Notes: a model not told the origin generated them from the sequence alone. 64,000 nt of DNA from Betaproteobacteria bacterium (GCA_016716535.1 JADJWD010000005.1:186001-250000), one strand, 5' to 3'; positions 54,039 to 63,281 are shown, numbered from the stretch's first letter. Numbers and translations: made by a program.

Positions 54039-54095
54039 GTCGCTGTCTCGGTGGTGTGGTGTTGGTTCTGCGGGGAAGGCAGGGCAGCGGCGGCT

Positions 54096-54446
54096 TCAGC
54101 GCTGCGCCAGGAGCTTGGCCTTGAACTGGTCCTTGGTCATGCCGGTCTGCAGCGCGCCCAGGTCCTGCACATCCAGGCCCAGGATGCCGGCGAACTTGGC
54201 CAGGTAGTAGACGTTGCCGCCGGCGGCGATCAGGCCCAGCACGTTGCGCGAGCGGATCGCCTCGCGCTGCTCGGCGTTCAGCGCGTACTTCGTGCAGTAG
54301 GCTTCCTCGTCGCGCTTGAACTCGTCGCGGTTGGCGGCCGAGTTGAACGAGTAGCACATCTTGTTCAGCGCGTACCCCTTCATCGCCTGGCGGCTGTCGA
54401 AGAGGGTGGTGCCGGGGATCTCTTTGGTGTTTTCGGACAAGGTCAT
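54096..54446 (-). CDS. ligA: Extradiol dioxygenase alpha (small) subunit, LigA type
   Basis: A 116-residue helical protein, FDSRQAMKGYALNKMCYSFN, EAYCTKYALNAEQREAIRSR and AAGGNVYYLAKFAGILGLDV, matching the LigA subunit that closes over the LigB active site. It is the first gene of a leftward ligA-ligB-Bug run; the divergent LysR starts 73 bp away, so regulation by it is likely. Confidence 0.9.
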   Translation of the reverse strand: MTLSENTKEIPGTTLFDSRQAMKGYALNKMCYSFNSAANRDEFKRDEEAYCTKYALNAEQREAIRSRNVLGLIAAGGNVYYLAKFAGILGLDVQDLGALQTGMTKDQFKAKLLAQR

Positions 54447-54518
54447 GGCGACGCTCCGGGTTCAGGGGCGGGCGGCAGTGTCGCGGCCGCGCCGGCGGCG
54501 AAAAAGGCGCCGATACTC

Positions 54519-55574
54519 ATGCCACCCATGAAGGCTTTCGATCGATCGGCCGGCGCCGGCGGCGCGCAGCGAGCGCACGGGGATCACCTCGACCTCGACG
54601 GCCACCTGCTGCAGCTGCTGCTGGCGGTGATCGAGGAGGGCTCGGTGACGCGCGCCGCCGAGCGGCTGGCGGTGACGCAGTCGGCGGTGAGCCACGGGCT
54701 GGCGCGCCTGCGCCGCATCTGCCGCGATGAACTGTTCGTCAAGAGCGGCCGCGGCATCGCGCCGACGGCGCTGGCCGGCGAACTGGCCGGCCGCGCGCGG
54801 CGGCTGCTCGACGACCTGCGCGCCTTCGGCCACGCCGCGGGCTTCGACCCGGCGCACCTGACGCAGACCTTCACGATCGCCGCCAACGACCTGCAGCGCG
54901 ACCTGCTGCTGCCGCCGTTGTTGCGCCGGCTGCGCGCCGCGGCACCGGGCGTCACGCTGCGCGTCGTGCCCTCCAACGCGCCGCAGCCGGCGCTGCTGCG
55001 CGACGAGGGCTGCCACCTCGTCGTCACGCCGCGCCCGCCGCAGGGCACCGACATCTTCCAGAAGCGCCTGTTCGAGGACCGCCACGTCGTCTTCTTCGAC
55101 CCCGCGCACGGCAAGCCGCCGCGCACCCGCGCCGAGTGGCTGGCCGCCGAGCACGTGAGCGTGCTCTACGAAGGCCGGCGCGGGTTGCAGTTCGACGAGT
55201 GGGCGCTCAACGAGGGCCTGCAGCGGCCGCTGGTCGCCACCGTGCCCGGCATGGCCGCGCTCGCGGCGATGGTGCGCGGCGGGCCGTGGATCGCCACTGC
55301 GCCGTCGCTGCTGGCCGAAGGCGCGCTGCGGGGCCTCGGCGTCGCCGAGCTGCCGCTGGCTGCGCCGCCGCTGCGCATGTACGCCGTATGGCACCTGCGC
55401 CATCAGGCCGACCCGGTGATGCGCTGGCTGCGCGCCGAGCTGGAAGCGGTGGTGACGGAGGTGCTGGCGCGGGCGGCGGCGGCGCCGCGGTCGGTGTCCA
55501 ACGGCGCTGCGTCCAACGGCACCACGAAGTCCGCCCGAACCCCACCGCTGCGCACGAAAGGACGCGTGCAATGA
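54519..55574 (+). CDS. LysR-family regulator
   Basis: A 351-residue protein (ATG 54519; 54528 also possible). The HTH is HLLQLLLAVIEEGSVTRAAE, LAVTQSAVSHGLARLRRICR; the effector part starts near 110 (QTFTIAANDLQRDLLLPPLL). The C-terminal ~40 residues are Ala/Ser/Thr-rich. It is divergent from ligAB and overlaps the aldo/keto reductase by ATGA, so it is well placed to control both. Confidence 0.9.
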   Translation: MPPMKAFDRSAGAGGAQRAHGDHLDLDGHLLQLLLAVIEEGSVTRAAERLAVTQSAVSHGLARLRRICRDELFVKSGRGIAPTALAGELAGRARRLLDDLRAFGHAAGFDPAHLTQTFTIAANDLQRDLLLPPLLRRLRAAAPGVTLRVVPSNAPQPALLRDEGCHLVVTPRPPQGTDIFQKRLFEDRHVVFFDPAHGKPPRTRAEWLAAEHVSVLYEGRRGLQFDEWALNEGLQRPLVATVPGMAALAAMVRGGPWIATAPSLLAEGALRGLGVAELPLAAPPLRMYAVWHLRHQADPVMRWLRAELEAVVTEVLARAAAAPRSVSNGAASNGTTKSARTPPLRTKGRVQ

Positions 55575-56680
55575 ACACCGCATCGAACAGCCCATCGAGC
55601 CCATCGACCACGTCATCGGCCGCGAACACCGCCCCCACCTACCGGCCGCTCGGCGCCAGTGGCCTGAAGGTGCCGCCGCTGTGGCTGGGCACGATGCTCT
55701 TCGGTGAGCAGACGAGCGAGGCCGAGGCCGCGTCGCTGCTCGCCGCGACGCGCGAGCGCGGCCTCGATGCGCTCGACACCGCCGACATCTACACCGGCGG
55801 CAACAGCGAGCGCATCGTCGGCCGTCTCGTCAAAGGCGAGCGCGAGCGCTGGCTCATCGCCAGCAAGGCCGGCGTGCCGGTGGGCACCGACCCCAACGAC
55901 CGCGGCGCTTCACGGCGCTGGCTGACGCGAGCCGTCGAGGCGAGCCTCGCGCGCCTGGACACCGACGTCATCGATCTCTATTACCTGCACCGCGACGACG
56001 AGACGACGCCGGTCGAGGAGACGGTGACGACGATGGCGCGTCTCGTCGAGCGCGGCCGCATCCTCTACTGGGGCCTGTCGAACTTCCGCGCCTGGCGCGT
56101 GGCGACCTTCGTCGAGACGGCGCGCCGCCTCGGCGTGCCGCCGCCGGTGGCCTGCCAGCCGCCGTACAGCCTGGCGACGCGCGGCGTGGAGGCCGAGTTG
56201 CTGCCGGCCTGCGCGCACCACGGCCTCGGTGTCGTCTGCTACAGCCCGCTGGCGCGCGGCGTGCTCAGCGGCAAGTACGCCGCCGACGGCCGCCCGCCGC
56301 CGCCCGACAGCCGCGCCGCGCGCAGCGACCGGCGGCTGATGCAGACCGAGTGGCGGCCCGAGTCGCTGCGGCTTGCCGAGGATTTCGCCGCGCACGCCGC
56401 CGCGCGCGGCCTCACGCCGGCGCGGCTGGCCATCGCCTGGGCACTGAACAACCGCCTCGTCAGCGGCGTCATCGGCGGCCCGCGCACGCTGGCGCAGTGG
56501 CACGACTACCTCGCGGCGCTGGACGTGCAGGTCACCGCCGAAGACGAAGCCTGGGTCGACGCACGCGTGAAGCCCGGGCACGCCTCGACACCGGGGTACA
56601 CCGATCCGGTGTACCCGGTGACGGGGAGGCAGGTGGCCGGCGGCGCCGCCCGCGCCCACGGGCGAGGCGCTGCATCCTGA
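55571..56680 (+). CDS. Aldo/keto reductase
   Basis: A 369-residue TIM-barrel NAD(P)H reductase: a ~25-residue Ser/Thr-rich start, YRPLGASGLKVPPLWLGTML, the tetrad in LDTADIYTGGNSERIVG (Asp, Tyr), LIASKAGVPVG (Lys) and LYYLHRDDETTPVEE (His), with VVCYSPLARGVLSGKY and GVIGGPRTLAQWHDYLAALD towards the C-terminus. It resembles the general AKR11/YajO-like group. Translation is coupled to the LysR gene. Substrate unknown. Confidence 0.9.
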   Translation: MNTASNSPSSPSTTSSAANTAPTYRPLGASGLKVPPLWLGTMLFGEQTSEAEAASLLAATRERGLDALDTADIYTGGNSERIVGRLVKGERERWLIASKAGVPVGTDPNDRGASRRWLTRAVEASLARLDTDVIDLYYLHRDDETTPVEETVTTMARLVERGRILYWGLSNFRAWRVATFVETARRLGVPPPVACQPPYSLATRGVEAELLPACAHHGLGVVCYSPLARGVLSGKYAADGRPPPPDSRAARSDRRLMQTEWRPESLRLAEDFAAHAAARGLTPARLAIAWALNNRLVSGVIGGPRTLAQWHDYLAALDVQVTAEDEAWVDARVKPGHASTPGYTDPVYPVTGRQVAGGAARAHGRGAAS

Positions 56681-56794
56681 CGCCTGAAACGGAGCAGGAG
56701 ATCGTCGACGAAGTGCGGCAGGTCCGCGCCGAGCTTCGGTCGCGCGAGGCCGGCTGATGAGTGACACGAGCGCCGGGCCAGGCGCCTCGCCGCC

Positions 56795-59700
56795 TCAACT
56801 CGCCCGCCGCCCACCCTGCGGCAACAACGCCGCCAGCAGCCTTGCCGCGTGCACGGCTTCGCGCTTTGTGCCGTCGGCGATCTGGCAGCGGCAGCTCGTG
56901 CCGTCGGCGACCACCACCGCGTCGTCGGCGGCGGCGCGCACCGCGGGCAGCAGGTTCGCCTCGGCCATGCGCATCGAGATGTCGTGGTGCTTCGCCTCGT
57001 AGCCGAAGCTGCCGGCCATGCCGCAGCAGGAGCTCTCGATCAGCTCGGGCCTGGCGCCGGGGATCAGGCGCAGCGCTTCGAGCACCGGCGCCATCGCGCC
57101 GAAAGCTTTCTGGTGGCAGTGGCCGTGCACGAGCAGCGCGCGTGGTTGGCCGTTGCGGCTTGTCAGCGCATTCAGGCCGGGCAGCGTGAAGCGGCCGGCC
57201 TTCGCTTCGCGCGCGACGAACTCCTCGAAGAGCAGCGCTTGCTTTGCGACGACTTCGGCGCGTTCGCCGAGGCCGAGCACGAGCGCCTCGTCGCGCAGCG
57301 TGTACAGGCACGAGGGCTCGAGGCCCACGATCGCGATGCCGGCTTCGGCCAGCGGGTGCAGCGCATCGATGAGCGCGCCAAGCCGTGCGCGCGCTTCGTC
57401 GACGAGCCCGGCCGTGAGCCAGGTGCGGCCGCAGCAGTGGTGGCCGCCGCCGGCGCGGCGCACGGTGTGCAGCGTGTAGCCGGCGGCGTGCAGCACGCGC
57501 GCCGCGGCGTGCGCGTTCTCGCTTTCGAAGAGGCCGTTGAACGTGTCGACGAACAGCACCGCGGCCTTGCCGCCGTCCTTTGCCGCGGCGATCGTCTGCG
57601 TCGCGTTGGCGAAGCGGAAGGCCTCGTGCTTGCGCCAGAAGGTGTCGCGGCGAAAGCGCGGCAGCCGGCGCTTGGCCGATAGCCCGAACCAGCGTTCGGA
57701 CAGCGTTGCCGCGCCGGGCAGTGCGTCGCGCAGGTTGGCGATCGCCGGCCAGCGGCTCGCGTGGTGGCCCCAGGCGGGCAGCGCGGCGATCAGGCGTTGC
57801 AGCAGCGGCGTGCCGTGCCGCGCCGCGCGCTGCGCGGCGACCTCGATCTTCATGCGCGCCATGTCGACGCCGGTGGGGCAATCGCGCTTGCAGCCCTTGC
57901 AGCCGACGCACAGGTCCAGCGCCTTTGCGACGGCGTCGCCGGTGAGAGCGTCGGCGCCGTCGCCAGTGGCGTCGGCCTCAAGACCTGCTTCGCCGAGCTG
58001 CCCCGACAACGCCAGCCGCAGCGTGTTCGCGCGCCCGCGCGTGCCGTGCTGCTCGTCGCGCGTCACGCGGTAGCTCGGGCACATGGTGCCGGCGTCGAAC
58101 TTGCGGCAGTGGCCGTTGTTGTTGCACATCTCGACGGCCATCGCGAAGCCGCCGGTCGTGTCGCCGCCGGTGCCGGGGGCGCTCAACGCCTCGGTGACGG
58201 GGTCGTTCTGCACGTTCCACGCCGACCAGTCGAGCGCGGGCTTCAGCGCGATGCGCCGATAGGGCTTCGGCGCCGAAGGCGGCGGGAAGCGGAACAGCGC
58301 GCCGTCGTCCATCCGCGGCGGGTCGATGATCTTGCCGGGGTTCAACAGGTTGCCCGGGTCGAGGTGCTGCTTGATCGCGCGGAAGGCGTCGTTCAGCTTC
58401 GGGCCGAACTGCCAGGCGATCCATTCGCCGCGGCACAGGCCGTCGCCGTGCTCGCCGCTGTAGGCGCCCTTGTACTGGCGCACGAGCGCGCTCGCCTCTT
58501 GCGCGATGGCGCGCATGCGCGCGGCGCCTCCATCACGGCCGTCGAGCCGCATGTCGAGGATCGGCCGCACGTGCAGCGTGCCGACCGACGCGTGCGCGTA
58601 CCAGGTGCCGTGCGTGCCGTGGCGCGTGAACACCTCGGTCAGCGCGTCGGTGTAGTCCGCCAGATGCACGAGCGGCACCGCGCAGTCCTCGATGAAGCTC
58701 ACCGGCTTGCCGTCGCCCTTCAGGCTCATCATGATGTTGAGCCCGGCCTTGCGCACTTCCCATAGCGCCTTCTGCGCTGCTTCGTTTTCTAGCCGCACGA
58801 CGCCGCCGCCGCGATCGCCGCCGAGGCCGAGTTGATCCCCGGCCATCTGCACGACGCGGTCGAGTTGCGCGACGAGCGCGGCGCGGTCGGTGCCGGCAAA
58901 TTCGACGAGCAGGATCGCCGCCGGCCGGCCGACCAGCGCAGCGGCCATCACCGGCTCGAAGGCCGGGTTCGCGAGCGCCAGCTCGACCATGATGCGATCG
59001 ACCAGCTCCACCGCGGTGGGGCCGAGCGTCACGAGGTGCTGCGCGGCGGCCATCGCGCCGCGGAAGGTCGGGAAGTTGACGACCGCCAGCACCTTGTGCC
59101 GCGGCAGCTCGGCCAGCTGCAGCGTCAGGCTCTTCGTGACGGCGAGCGTGCCCTCGCTGCCGACGAGCAGGTGCGCGAGGTTGACGTGGCCGTCGGCGGT
59201 GTAGGGCCGCTCGCTCCTCGGGCGGAAGATGTCGAGGTTGTAGCCGCCGACGCGGCGCAGCACGGTGGGCCATTGCGCGTCGATCTCGGCGGCGTGCCGC
59301 TCGGCCAGGCCCTGCACGAAGGCAGCGATCTCGGCGGCGCGGCCGCCGAGCCGCGCCACGGGGCCGAAGTCGGCGACGGTGCCGTCGGCGAGCCATGCAC
59401 TGGCGCCGGCGACGTTGTGCACCATGTTGCCGTAGGCAATCGAGCGGCTGCCGCAACTGTTGTTGCCGGCCATGCCACCGAGCGTGGCCTGCGCGCTCGT
59501 GGACACGTCGACCGGATACCACAGGCCCAGCGGCTTCAACGCCGCGTTCAGGTGGTCGAGCACGAGGCCGGGCTGCACGACGGCGCGGCCGTTGGCCGCG
59601 TCGATGTCGATGATGTGCCGGCAGTGCTTCGTGAAGTCGATGACGAGCGCCGCGCCGACCGTCTGCCCGCACTGGCTGGTGCCGCCGCCGCGCGGCAGCA

Positions 59701-59968
59701 CCGGCACCTTCAGCTCGCGCGCGATCTGCAAGGCGGTGGCCACGTCGTCATCGCCGGTGGGAACGAAGACGCCCACCGGCATGATCTGGTAGATCGACGC
59801 GTCGGTGGCGTAGCGGCCGCGCGAGGCGGCATCGAAGAGCACTTCGCCGCGCGTCCCGGCGCGCAGGCGGCGCTCGAGGGCGGCGCAGGTGTCGGTCGGC
59901 GGGAGCTGCGTGCCGGGCGCGGCGGCCCGCGTGGCGGCGAGCGCGGCGCTGTCGTTGCGGCCCATCAT
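56795..59968 (-). CDS. YdiJ-like FAD-linked oxidase with Fe-S and CCG domains
   Basis: A 1057-residue three-part dehydrogenase: FAD-binding (VPVLPRGGGTSQCGQTVGAA, STSAQATLGGMAGNNSCGSR), FAD-oxidase C domain (to ~560, YSGEHGDGLCRGEWIAWQFG) and a 4Fe-4S region (LCVGCKGCKRDCPTGVDMAR). Two CCG segments (HHCCGRTWL, SSCCGMAGSFG) follow. This is the layout of E. coli YdiJ and related D-2-hydroxyacid (e.g. D-2-hydroxyglutarate) dehydrogenases. The start is ATGATG at 59968, overlapping the GntR stop. Its likely role is oxidation of a 2-hydroxyacid with electrons passed to quinone or another carrier. Confidence 0.88.
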   Translation of the reverse strand: MMGRNDSAALAATRAAAPGTQLPPTDTCAALERRLRAGTRGEVLFDAASRGRYATDASIYQIMPVGVFVPTGDDDVATALQIARELKVPVLPRGGGTSQCGQTVGAALVIDFTKHCRHIIDIDAANGRAVVQPGLVLDHLNAALKPLGLWYPVDVSTSAQATLGGMAGNNSCGSRSIAYGNMVHNVAGASAWLADGTVADFGPVARLGGRAAEIAAFVQGLAERHAAEIDAQWPTVLRRVGGYNLDIFRPRSERPYTADGHVNLAHLLVGSEGTLAVTKSLTLQLAELPRHKVLAVVNFPTFRGAMAAAQHLVTLGPTAVELVDRIMVELALANPAFEPVMAAALVGRPAAILLVEFAGTDRAALVAQLDRVVQMAGDQLGLGGDRGGGVVRLENEAAQKALWEVRKAGLNIMMSLKGDGKPVSFIEDCAVPLVHLADYTDALTEVFTRHGTHGTWYAHASVGTLHVRPILDMRLDGRDGGAARMRAIAQEASALVRQYKGAYSGEHGDGLCRGEWIAWQFGPKLNDAFRAIKQHLDPGNLLNPGKIIDPPRMDDGALFRFPPPSAPKPYRRIALKPALDWSAWNVQNDPVTEALSAPGTGGDTTGGFAMAVEMCNNNGHCRKFDAGTMCPSYRVTRDEQHGTRGRANTLRLALSGQLGEAGLEADATGDGADALTGDAVAKALDLCVGCKGCKRDCPTGVDMARMKIEVAAQRAARHGTPLLQRLIAALPAWGHHASRWPAIANLRDALPGAATLSERWFGLSAKRRLPRFRRDTFWRKHEAFRFANATQTIAAAKDGGKAAVLFVDTFNGLFESENAHAAARVLHAAGYTLHTVRRAGGGHHCCGRTWLTAGLVDEARARLGALIDALHPLAEAGIAIVGLEPSCLYTLRDEALVLGLGERAEVVAKQALLFEEFVAREAKAGRFTLPGLNALTSRNGQPRALLVHGHCHQKAFGAMAPVLEALRLIPGARPELIESSCCGMAGSFGYEAKHHDISMRMAEANLLPAVRAAADDAVVVADGTSCRCQIADGTKREAVHAARLLAALLPQGGRRAS

Positions 59969-60714
59969 GCGCGCCCGGTTCGTTCGGCGCGGCGGGGGCT
60001 GTCCGCCGCGGCCCGGGGGGCCGCGGCGGTGGCCGGCGCCTGCGCGTACACGTCGCCGGCGCGCATCAACTCGAGCACCGCGTCGCGCTTGTGCACGAGG
60101 TGCTGGCGCAGCACGGTGGCCAGCGCCTCGCCGTCGCGCGCGTCGAGCGCGGCGACGATCTGCTCGTGCTCCTTGACGGCGCGTTTCCACTTCGCGTCGT
60201 TCTGGTTGGTGCGAAAGCGCAGCGACTGCACGCGCGCGTTGATGCGCGTGTAGGCGGCCGCGAGCACCGGGTTGCCGGCCGCGGCGGCGAGCGCGGCATG
60301 GATCGCGGCGTTCAGCCGGTAGTAGCCCGACAGGTCACGGCGCGCGAACGCGGCCAGCATCTCGTAGTGCAGCGCGCGGATCTCGTTGCGCTCGGCGTCG
60401 CTGGCGCGCTCGGCGGCCAGCCGGCCGCTCATCGCCTCCAGTTCGGCCAGCACCTCGAAGCTGTGCATCACGTCGGCTTCGGACAAGCGCACCGCCACCG
60501 CGCCGCGGTTGGGCAGCAGGTCGACGAGGCCCTCGACGGCGAGCAGCTTGATCGCCTCGCGCAGCGGCGTGCGCGAGACGCGCAACTGCTCGGTGAGCAC
60601 ACGCTCGTTGAGCTTGGCGCCCGGCGCGATGCGGCCCTCGACGAGCATCGTGCGCAGCCGCGCCGCCACCTGGTCGTGCAGCGCCAGGCGCGCGATCTCG
60701 ATCACTTCGGCCAT
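59965..60714 (-). CDS. GntR-family (FadR/FCD) regulator
   Basis: A 249-residue protein: winged HTH (DQVAARLRTMLVEGRIAPG, LTEQLRVSRTPLREAIKLLA) and FCD ligand-binding helices (FEVLAELEAMSGRLAAERAS, YRLNAAIHAALAAAAGNPVL). ATG 60714 has a good purine-rich site (ggagaagagaagg); an ATG at 60756 would extend it by 14 residues. It is coupled to the YdiJ-like gene by ATGA and divergent from the aminotransferase, so it probably controls both. Confidence 0.9.
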   Translation of the reverse strand: MAEVIEIARLALHDQVAARLRTMLVEGRIAPGAKLNERVLTEQLRVSRTPLREAIKLLAVEGLVDLLPNRGAVAVRLSEADVMHSFEVLAELEAMSGRLAAERASDAERNEIRALHYEMLAAFARRDLSGYYRLNAAIHAALAAAAGNPVLAAAYTRINARVQSLRFRTNQNDAKWKRAVKEHEQIVAALDARDGEALATVLRQHLVHKRDAVLELMRAGDVYAQAPATAAAPRAAADSPRRAERTGRA

Positions 60715-60754
60715 GGCCGCCTTCTCTTCTCCGTCGATTCGAAAAGCATTCTGC

Positions 60755-60830
60755 ATGCAAAACCAGCGCCGCTGACAGGGGATCCATGCAGGGTAATCCC
60801 CGGCGGCAAGGTCGAGAATGAATGCAAAAC
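60755..60830 (+). promoter_or_regulatory. Candidate GntR operator region
   Basis: Two copies of atgcaaaac occur at 60755-60763 and 60822-60830, 67 bp apart, in the gap between the divergent GntR and aminotransferase genes. The first sits in gcattctgcatgcaaaac, which has dyad character. FCD regulators typically bind such short dyads; binding is not shown. Confidence 0.35.
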
Positions 60831-60874
60831 TGAGAGCCCGCCAACGACCGCACCGAGAGGTTCGAGGAGCGCCG

Positions 60875-62116
60875 ATGCTGACGCTGGACCTGCATCCCAC
60901 GGGCCGCCACTTCCTGCAGATCCCGGGCCCGAGCCCGGTGCCCGACCGCATCCTGCGCGCGTTGAGCCTGCCGACCATCGACCACCGCGGGCCCGAGTTC
61001 GGCGCGCTCGGGCGCAAGGTGCTCGCGGGCCTGGGCGACGTGTTCAAGACGCGCCATCCGGTCGTCGTCTATCCGTCGTCGGGCACCGGCGCGTGGGAAG
61101 GCGCGCTCGTCAACACGTTGTCGCCGGGCGACCACGTGCTGATGTTCGAGACCGGGCACTTCGCGTCGCTGTGGGCGAAGCTGGCCGCGCGGCTCGGCTT
61201 GCAGACCGAAGTGCTGAGCTGGCAAGGCCACGACGAACACTTGCCCGCGGCGGCCGGCTGGCGGCGCGGCGTCGATGCGGCGTTGATCGAGCGGCGGCTG
61301 CGCGAAGACACGGCGCACCGCATCAAGGCCGTCTGCGTGGTGCACAACGAAACCTCCACCGGCGTCACGAGCGACATCGCCGCCGTGCGCCGCGCCATCG
61401 ACGCCGCGCAGCACCCGGCGCTGTTCATGGTCGACACGATTTCGGGCCTCGCGTCCGCCGACTACCGGCACGACGAGTGGGGCGTCGACGTCACCGTCAG
61501 CGGCTCACAGAAGGGGCTGATGCTGCCGCCGGGCATCGGTTTCAACGCCGTCTCGCCGAAGGCGCTCGAGGCATCGAAGAAGGCCACGCTGCTGCGCTCG
61601 TACTTCGCGTGGGACGAGATCGTCGCGATGAACAAGGACGGCTACTGGCCGTACACACCGAACACGAACCTGCTCTACGGCTTGTCCGAATCGCTCGACA
61701 TGCTGGCCGCCGAGGGGCTGCCGCAGGTCTTTGCGCGGCACCGCCGCTGGGCCGGCGGCGTGCGCGCCGCGGTGCAGGCGTGGGGTCTGCCGATCCAGTG
61801 CGCCGACGCGGCGGTGTATTCGCCGGTCCTCACCGGTGTCATCACGCCGCCGGGCGTGGACGCCGATGCGCTGCGCCGGCTGATCCACGAGCGCTTCGAT
61901 CTCTCGCTCGGCACCGGCCTGGGCAAGGTGAAGGGGCGCATGTTCCGCATCGGCCACCTCGGCGACAGCAACGACCTGACGCTGGTGGCGACGATCGCCG
62001 GCTGCGAGATGGGCATGAAGATCGCCGGCATCGAGCTGGCCGCCAGCGGCGTCGAGGCGGCGATGGCGTACTTCGCCGAGCACGCGGCGGCACGGCCGGT
62101 GGCGCCGGCGGCCTGA
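60875..62116 (+). CDS. Serine-glyoxylate-type aminotransferase, class V
   Basis: A 413-residue PLP enzyme. HFLQIPGPSPVPDRILRALS, FKTRHPVVVYPSSGTGAWEG, VVHNETSTGVTSDIAAVRRA, MVDTISGLASADYRHDEW and the PLP lysine in VSGSQKGLMLPPG place it with alanine/serine-glyoxylate aminotransferases. ATG 60875 has tcgaggag upstream. It links glyoxylate, glycine and serine metabolism and is divergent from the GntR regulator; a Bug gene follows by 30 bp. Confidence 0.88.
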   Translation: MLTLDLHPTGRHFLQIPGPSPVPDRILRALSLPTIDHRGPEFGALGRKVLAGLGDVFKTRHPVVVYPSSGTGAWEGALVNTLSPGDHVLMFETGHFASLWAKLAARLGLQTEVLSWQGHDEHLPAAAGWRRGVDAALIERRLREDTAHRIKAVCVVHNETSTGVTSDIAAVRRAIDAAQHPALFMVDTISGLASADYRHDEWGVDVTVSGSQKGLMLPPGIGFNAVSPKALEASKKATLLRSYFAWDEIVAMNKDGYWPYTPNTNLLYGLSESLDMLAAEGLPQVFARHRRWAGGVRAAVQAWGLPIQCADAAVYSPVLTGVITPPGVDADALRRLIHERFDLSLGTGLGKVKGRMFRIGHLGDSNDLTLVATIAGCEMGMKIAGIELAASGVEAAMAYFAEHAAARPVAPAA

Positions 62117-62146
62117 AACGGATCCACAACGACCACGGAGACAACC

Positions 62147-63124
62147 ATGCAACGACGTACCTTGATCCAGGCCGCGGCCGGCGCCGTGGCGACGCTCGGC
62201 GTGCCGCATCTCATGGCGCAGGAGTGGCCCAACGGCCCCGTGCGCATCGTCGTCGGCTTTCCGCCGGGTGGCGGCACCGATGCGCTGGCGCGGGTCGTCG
62301 GCGCCAAGCTCACCGAGATGTGGAAGCAACAGGTCATCGTCGAGAACAAGGCGGGCGCCGCCGGCATCGTCGCGGCCGAGTACACGGCGCTGCAGCCTTC
62401 CGATGGCAGCACGCTGCTGATGGCGCACATCAACAGCCACGCGCTCGGGCCGGTGCTGCAGCCCAGGCTGCGCTACGACGCCGAGCGCGACTTCGTGCCG
62501 ATCGTCATGGTCGGCGTGACGCCGAACCTCTTCATCGCCCACCCGGGGCAGAAGGCGCTGACGGTGCCCGACATCGTGGCCGCGGCGAAGGCGGCGCCGG
62601 GCAAGCTCAGCTTCGGCTCGGCCGGCGCCGGCTCGGCGCAGCACCTGGCGCTGGAGATGTTCAAGCTCGCGGCGAAGGTGGACGTGATCCACGTGCCGTA
62701 CAAGGGCAGCGGGCCCCTCCTGACCGACCTGATCGGCGGCCAGATCCAGTACAGCTTCGACACGATGACCGCGGCCACGCCGCACGTGAAGAGCGGCAAG
62801 GTGACGGCGATCGCGCAGACGCGCGCCAAGCGCGCCAAAGGCCACCCGAACGTGCAGACGATGCAGGAACTGGGCTACCCGGGGTTCGAGGCCACGACCT
62901 GGTACGGCCTCGTCGGCCCGGGCAAGCTGCCGGCCGCCATCGCCGCGAAGGTCAACCGCGACGTCAACACCGTGCTCGCGATGCCCGACGTGCAGGAGCG
63001 GATGGACACCTATGGCGCCGAAGACGGCGGCGGCACGCAGGAGAAGTTCGCCGCGTTCATCAAGGGCGAGATCGCGAAGTGGGGCAAGGTGGTGAAGGAA
63101 GGGAACGTCAAGGTCGATAGCTGA
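62147..63124 (+). CDS. Bug-family tripartite tricarboxylate transporter solute-binding protein
   Basis: A 325-residue binding protein with a short signal (RRTLIQAAAGAVATLGVPHL, then MAQEWPNG). Bug landmarks are IVVGFPPGGGTDALARVVG, VIVENKAGAAGIVAAEYTA, LSFGSAGAGSAQHLALEMFK and IHVPYKGSGPLLTDLIGGQI. A ggag site lies before the ATG. It probably shares a transcript with the aminotransferase, suggesting a 2-oxo or hydroxy acid ligand; no TctAB genes are present. Confidence 0.92.
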   Translation: MQRRTLIQAAAGAVATLGVPHLMAQEWPNGPVRIVVGFPPGGGTDALARVVGAKLTEMWKQQVIVENKAGAAGIVAAEYTALQPSDGSTLLMAHINSHALGPVLQPRLRYDAERDFVPIVMVGVTPNLFIAHPGQKALTVPDIVAAAKAAPGKLSFGSAGAGSAQHLALEMFKLAAKVDVIHVPYKGSGPLLTDLIGGQIQYSFDTMTAATPHVKSGKVTAIAQTRAKRAKGHPNVQTMQELGYPGFEATTWYGLVGPGKLPAAIAAKVNRDVNTVLAMPDVQERMDTYGAEDGGGTQEKFAAFIKGEIAKWGKVVKEGNVKVDS

Positions 63125-63177
63125 TCGCGGGGCTGTAGTTCACGAGCGCGGTCGAGAGCAGACCCTGCGAAGGGTTG

Positions 63178-63222
63178 TGGCGGGATCGGGCCGACGGGGC
63201 GCCCCGTCGGCCCGATCCGGCA
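63178..63222. repeat. Core-less palindrome (element C)
   Basis: A perfect 36-nt palindrome with no loop (63183-63218; each half begins/ends ggatcgggcc/ggcccgatcc). It is framed by tggc and ggca, the same outer sequence as element A at 38529 and 38649, but with no 62-nt core between the arms. Confidence 0.75.
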
Positions 63223-63252
63223 CCCGCAATGGCATGCGTAGACCCTCACCCC

Positions 63253-63281
63253 GCCCCTCTCCCGCACGCGGGAGAGGGGGC
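63253..63281. repeat. 12-bp stem dispersed hairpin
   Basis: cccctctcccgc (63254-63265) pairs with gcgggagagggg (63268-63279) around a 2-nt loop, preceded by accctcacc. This is a familiar intergenic hairpin in GC-rich proteobacteria. Confidence 0.75.

Noticed and set aside
56681..56757. Extra C-terminal segment TPETEQEIVDEVRQVRAELR after the aldo/keto reductase
   Set aside because: It is in another frame, has no start codon of its own, and the reductase already ends at the family's usual place.
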